The notes beneath the pieces were generated by a model. It was not told the origin of the DNA. It ran no database searches and saw only the letters and a program-made list of their open reading frames with translations. From NCBI GenBank assembly GCA_003156795.1, contig PMHU01000147.1, positions 2,381-9,829 on the forward strand: DNA of 7,449 nt, read 5' to 3'. Position numbers and translations under genes: made by a program. The DNA comes from Acidimicrobiaceae bacterium (GTDB lineage: Bacteria > Actinomycetota > Acidimicrobiia > Acidimicrobiales > Palsa-688). This document shows positions 5,730 to 7,449 of this stretch, one piece after another (the first letter of the stretch is position 1; every line of letters starts with the position of its first letter).

Positions 5730-6599
5730 ATGGAACAGACCTGGTTCATCACCGGCTCCTCACGTGGCCTGGGCCGCGCCCTCACCCGGGCCGCCCTCGA
5801 CGCCGGCGACCTCGTCGTCGCCACCGCCCGCCGGCGGGCGCAGCTCGACGACCTCCTCGCCGAATACGGCGAGCGCATGCACACGATCGGCCTGGATGTC
5901 ACCGACGCCCTAGCCGCCCGTTCCGCTATCGCCGACGCCCGACGCCACTTCGGCCGATTGGACGTCATCGTCAACAACGCCGGCTACGCCAACGTCTCAC
6001 CCATCGAGACCACCGATGACGAGGACTTCCGGGCCCAGTTCGAGACCAACTTCTGGGGCGTCTACCACGTCTCCAAAGCGGCGGTCCCGGTCCTGCGAGA
6101 GCAGGGGGGCGGCCTTGTCATGCAGATCTCGTCTGTGGGCGGACGCGTCGGCGGATCACCCGGCATCGCCTCGTACCAGGCTGCGAAGTTCGCCATCGAC
6201 GGCTTCAGCAGGGTGCTGCGCGCTGAGACCGCCCCCTTCGGCGTGAAGGTCATGGTCGTAGAGCCGAGCGGATTTCGGACCGACTGGGCCGGCTCCTCGA
6301 TGACCGTCCACGACATCCCCGAGGCCTACGCCCCGACGGTCGGAGCCATGAACAGCCGCTTCCGGCAAAGCACCGACGGTCCCGCGGGCGACCCAGCGCG
6401 CGCCGCTGAGATCCTCGTGCAGGTGGCCAAACGCCGCGACATCCCCGACCACCTGCCTCTCGGGGTGAACGCGGTCGAAGGCTCGATCCGTCTCGACGGG
6501 CAACTCCTCGCCGAGGACCGCAGATGGAGCGAGGTGAGCCGCTCCGCCGACTTCAGCGAGCCTTACCCGGTAGAGCTCCCAGCCGACACGCCGAAGTAG
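5730..6599 (+). CDS. short-chain dehydrogenase/reductase (SDR), classical type
   Basis: This 289-residue oxidoreductase probably interconverts an alcohol and a ketone using a nicotinamide cofactor. The Rossmann fold shows TGSSRGLG (8-15), the glycine-rich cofactor loop. Arg34-Arg35 after the second strand suggests NADP(H) preference. LDVTD spans 55-59, with Asp56 near the adenine ring. NNAG is at 82-85 and Asn107 (TNFWG) is the catalytic Asn. The catalytic serine is 134 or 135 in QISSVGGR. YQAAK (149-153) gives Tyr149 and Lys153, followed by EPSGFRTDW (178-186). All catalytic residues are present and the length fits a classical SDR with an extended C-terminal tail. ATG 5730 has GAGGG only 1 base upstream, too close for a standard ribosome site, consistent with leaderless or short-leader expression. 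It is divergent from the TetR regulator and probably controlled by it. The substrate is not readable from sequence. Confidence 0.95.
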   Translation: MEQTWFITGSSRGLGRALTRAALDAGDLVVATARRRAQLDDLLAEYGERMHTIGLDVTDALAARSAIADARRHFGRLDVIVNNAGYANVSPIETTDDEDFRAQFETNFWGVYHVSKAAVPVLREQGGGLVMQISSVGGRVGGSPGIASYQAAKFAIDGFSRVLRAETAPFGVKVMVVEPSGFRTDWAGSSMTVHDIPEAYAPTVGAMNSRFRQSTDGPAGDPARAAEILVQVAKRRDIPDHLPLGVNAVEGSIRLDGQLLAEDRRWSEVSRSADFSEPYPVELPADTPK

Positions 6600-6603
6600 T
6601 GCA

Positions 6604-6623
6604 TCGCCCGGCGAATTGGGCGA
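6604..6623. terminator. weak hairpin after the SDR gene
   Basis: TCGCCC (6604-6609) and GGGCGA (6618-6623) form a 6-bp stem with an 8-base loop, 4 bases past the SDR stop. No T run follows directly; a T6 run at 6661-6666 is too far away to belong to it. The space up to the convergent HAD stop (6700) holds nothing else I can support. Confidence 0.3.
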
Positions 6624-6699
6624 CCCTTCGGCACCGTGGTACAGGCACGCATGGGGCGCTTTTTTGCGATCCGCCGGCACCGCGAGCAAGGCGTCGGCA

Positions 6700-7356
6700 T
6701 CATGGTCGTTCTCTCGATTCGGCGGTGCGACATGGGAGCAGAATCCCGGCGGCCTCAAGCTCCCCCCGGAGTTGGCGCGACGAGAGGAACAGGACGGTCT
6801 GGATCCCTAGCTCCCTGGCCACCTCTAGGTTCTCCTTGGTGTCGTCAATCATCAACGTCGTTCTCGGTTTCAGTCCGAAACGGTCAAGCAATCGCGTAAA
6901 GACGGCAGGCTCCGGTTTGGCCACGCCTTCCCGACCGGAGACGACGGTACCGGCAAACCAACCGAGAAACGGAAATCGCTCGAGGCGGAGCGGATACGTT
7001 TCCGCCTCCATGTTGGTTAGGGCGTAGCAGGACATCCCGGTTTCTCTCACCGCGCCGAGAACCTCCACGGTTCCGGCGTCGACGCCGCCGATCATCTCCT
7101 CGCTGCGTGTCGACCATGCCCAGATCAGCTCAGAGAATTGGGGATGCCTGGAGGCGAGCTCGGCGCATGACGCCGCGGTCGAGACGCCCCTGTCGTGGGG
7201 CGCGTGCCATGCCGGCGAACAGATCTGGGCCAGAAAGAATTCCATCTCCGCCTCGTCCTCGAATAGCTTGCGGTAGAGGTGCCGAGGGTCCCAGTCGAGA
7301 AAGACGCCACCCACATCGAAGACCACCGCCTCTACGGGGTCTTGCGGGGCAACCAT
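6700..7356 (-). CDS. HAD-superfamily hydrolase (subfamily IA, YihX-like phosphatase)
   Basis: This 218-residue HAD hydrolase (ATG 7356) probably removes phosphate from a small metabolite. Motif I is VVFDVGGV (11-18), with nucleophile Asp14. The usual second Asp of DxD is Gly16, as in the FDxGxV branch that includes E. coli YihX (a sugar-phosphate phosphatase). Motif II is Thr114 in LTNM, motif III is Lys147 in GVAKPEP, and motif IV is Asp171-Asp172 in MIDDTKEN. A helical cap lies between motifs I and II (about 22-90). The frame is open upstream to 7440, which would add 28 residues (MTEGLHDRLVAHLH...), but ATG 7356 places the conserved core right at the start and is preferred; GAGAT lies 6 bases upstream as a weak Shine-Dalgarno. 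It is divergent from a regulator whose first codons are at 7384, with a palindrome between. Substrate is inference only. Confidence 0.92.
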   Translation of the reverse strand: MVAPQDPVEAVVFDVGGVFLDWDPRHLYRKLFEDEAEMEFFLAQICSPAWHAPHDRGVSTAASCAELASRHPQFSELIWAWSTRSEEMIGGVDAGTVEVLGAVRETGMSCYALTNMEAETYPLRLERFPFLGWFAGTVVSGREGVAKPEPAVFTRLLDRFGLKPRTTLMIDDTKENLEVARELGIQTVLFLSSRQLRGELEAAGILLPCRTAESRERP

Positions 7357-7370
7357 GTGTGATCTCACAC
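7357..7370. promoter_or_regulatory. palindromic operator candidate GTGTGA-TC-TCACAC
   Basis: GTGTGA (7357-7362) and TCACAC (7365-7370) are perfect inverted arms with a 2-base centre, placed directly before the HAD ATG. The half-site resembles CRP (TGTGA), but CRP needs 6 bases between halves, so this is another binding site. It sits at the divergent start region of the HAD and regulator genes. Confidence 0.55.
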
Positions 7371-7371
7371 T

Positions 7372-7377
7372 TACGAT
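7372..7377 (+). promoter_or_regulatory. -10 element TACGAT of the right-edge regulator
   Basis: TACGAT fits the TANNNT -10 form. It ends 6 bases before ATG 7384, the spacing that gives a leaderless transcript, a pattern common in Actinomycetota. No clear -35 is seen. The palindrome at 7357-7370 lies just upstream, where bound repressor would block polymerase. Confidence 0.4.
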
Positions 7378-7383
7378 GGTAGA

Positions 7384-7449
7384 ATGAACACAATGGATGT
7401 GCAAATGCGCCACCAGACGATCATGCAGGCCCTCCGTCAACGCAGTCCG
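7384..7449 (+). CDS. N-terminus of probable DeoR-type regulator, cut by window edge
   Basis: The last 66 bases are an open frame of 22 codons: MNTMDVQMRHQTIM then QALRQRSP. This reads like the start of a DeoR-family helix-turn-helix protein (a basic RxxxIxxxLRxxxxV opening before a winged helix), but the conserved part lies beyond the window, so the family is only a suggestion; other small winged-helix families begin alike. ATG codons at 7393 and 7405 are alternatives. No Shine-Dalgarno is present, and a TANNNT element ends 6 bases before ATG 7384, which supports a leaderless start there. It is divergent from the HAD phosphatase gene, a common arrangement for sugar-phosphate regulators of this family. 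The palindrome between them would fit its own operator. Confidence 0.55.
   Translation, partial: MNTMDVQMRHQTIMQALRQRSP

Noticed and set aside
6654..6670. intrinsic terminator with the T run at 6661-6666
   Set aside because: No stable stem immediately precedes the T run.
7357..7370. CRP-type site TGTGA...TCACA
   Set aside because: The half-sites look like CRP but are 2 bases apart rather than 6, so a CRP dimer would not fit.
7357..7440. 28-residue upstream extension of the HAD protein
   Set aside because: The extension (MTEGLHDRLVAHLH...) is not part of any HAD domain, lies over the divergent regulator start and the palindrome, and the ATG at 7356 fits the family start.
1..7449. CRISPR array, transposase, integrase or phage genes
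   Set aside because: None are seen; no regular repeat-spacer pattern and no such protein motif in any frame.

Overview
The window is GC-rich. It uses many GTG/TTG starts, has few Shine-Dalgarno sequences, and carries actinobacterial-looking proteins (a group-2-like sigma-70 factor without region 1.1, DUF2237, GT4/GT2 glycosyltransferases, TetR). The most likely source is an actinomycete-type (Actinomycetota) chromosome. The sigma factor and the epimerase-like protein faintly recall Acidimicrobiia, but I cannot settle the class from sequence alone.

Layout, left to right. (1) The 5' part of a tRNA-Arg(TCT) gene on the minus strand, cut by the window edge (1-60). (2) A DUF2237 protein on the plus strand (295-705). 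(3) A 244-bp gap, then a family 4 glycosyltransferase (959-1987, more likely starting at an ATT codon at 950). (4) A convergent minus-strand block, probably one transcription unit: sigma factor (4668-3733), RmlC-like sugar 3,5-epimerase cupin (3703-3086) and a family 2 glycosyltransferase with a coiled-coil tail (3089-2049). The last two overlap by 4 bases. (5) tRNA-His(GTG) and tRNA-Lys(CTT) on the plus strand, diverging from the sigma gene. The end of the tRNA-Lys gene is repeated twice just downstream, there with CCA. (6) A TetR-family repressor (minus) divergent from a short-chain dehydrogenase/reductase (plus). Between them lie two copies of CAAC-N3-GTTG whose centres are 22 bp apart, a likely shared operator. 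(7) A HAD-superfamily phosphatase (minus) divergent from the first 22 codons of a probable DeoR-type regulator (plus, cut by the right edge). A perfect 6-bp-arm palindrome lies between them.

How the parts may work together. The two glycosyltransferases and the epimerase-like cupin suggest a small surface-polysaccharide or glycoconjugate locus. The sigma gene heads the epimerase/GT2 unit, so sugar modification may be tied to a change in promoter choice (inference). The right third holds two separate divergent regulator/enzyme pairs, each with a visible candidate operator. I see no CRISPR array, transposase, integrase or phage gene. I do not see a clearly new defence or biosynthetic system. The best leads are the tRNA-Lys end repeats, the two operator arrangements, the ATT start, and the sigma-epimerase-GT linkage.
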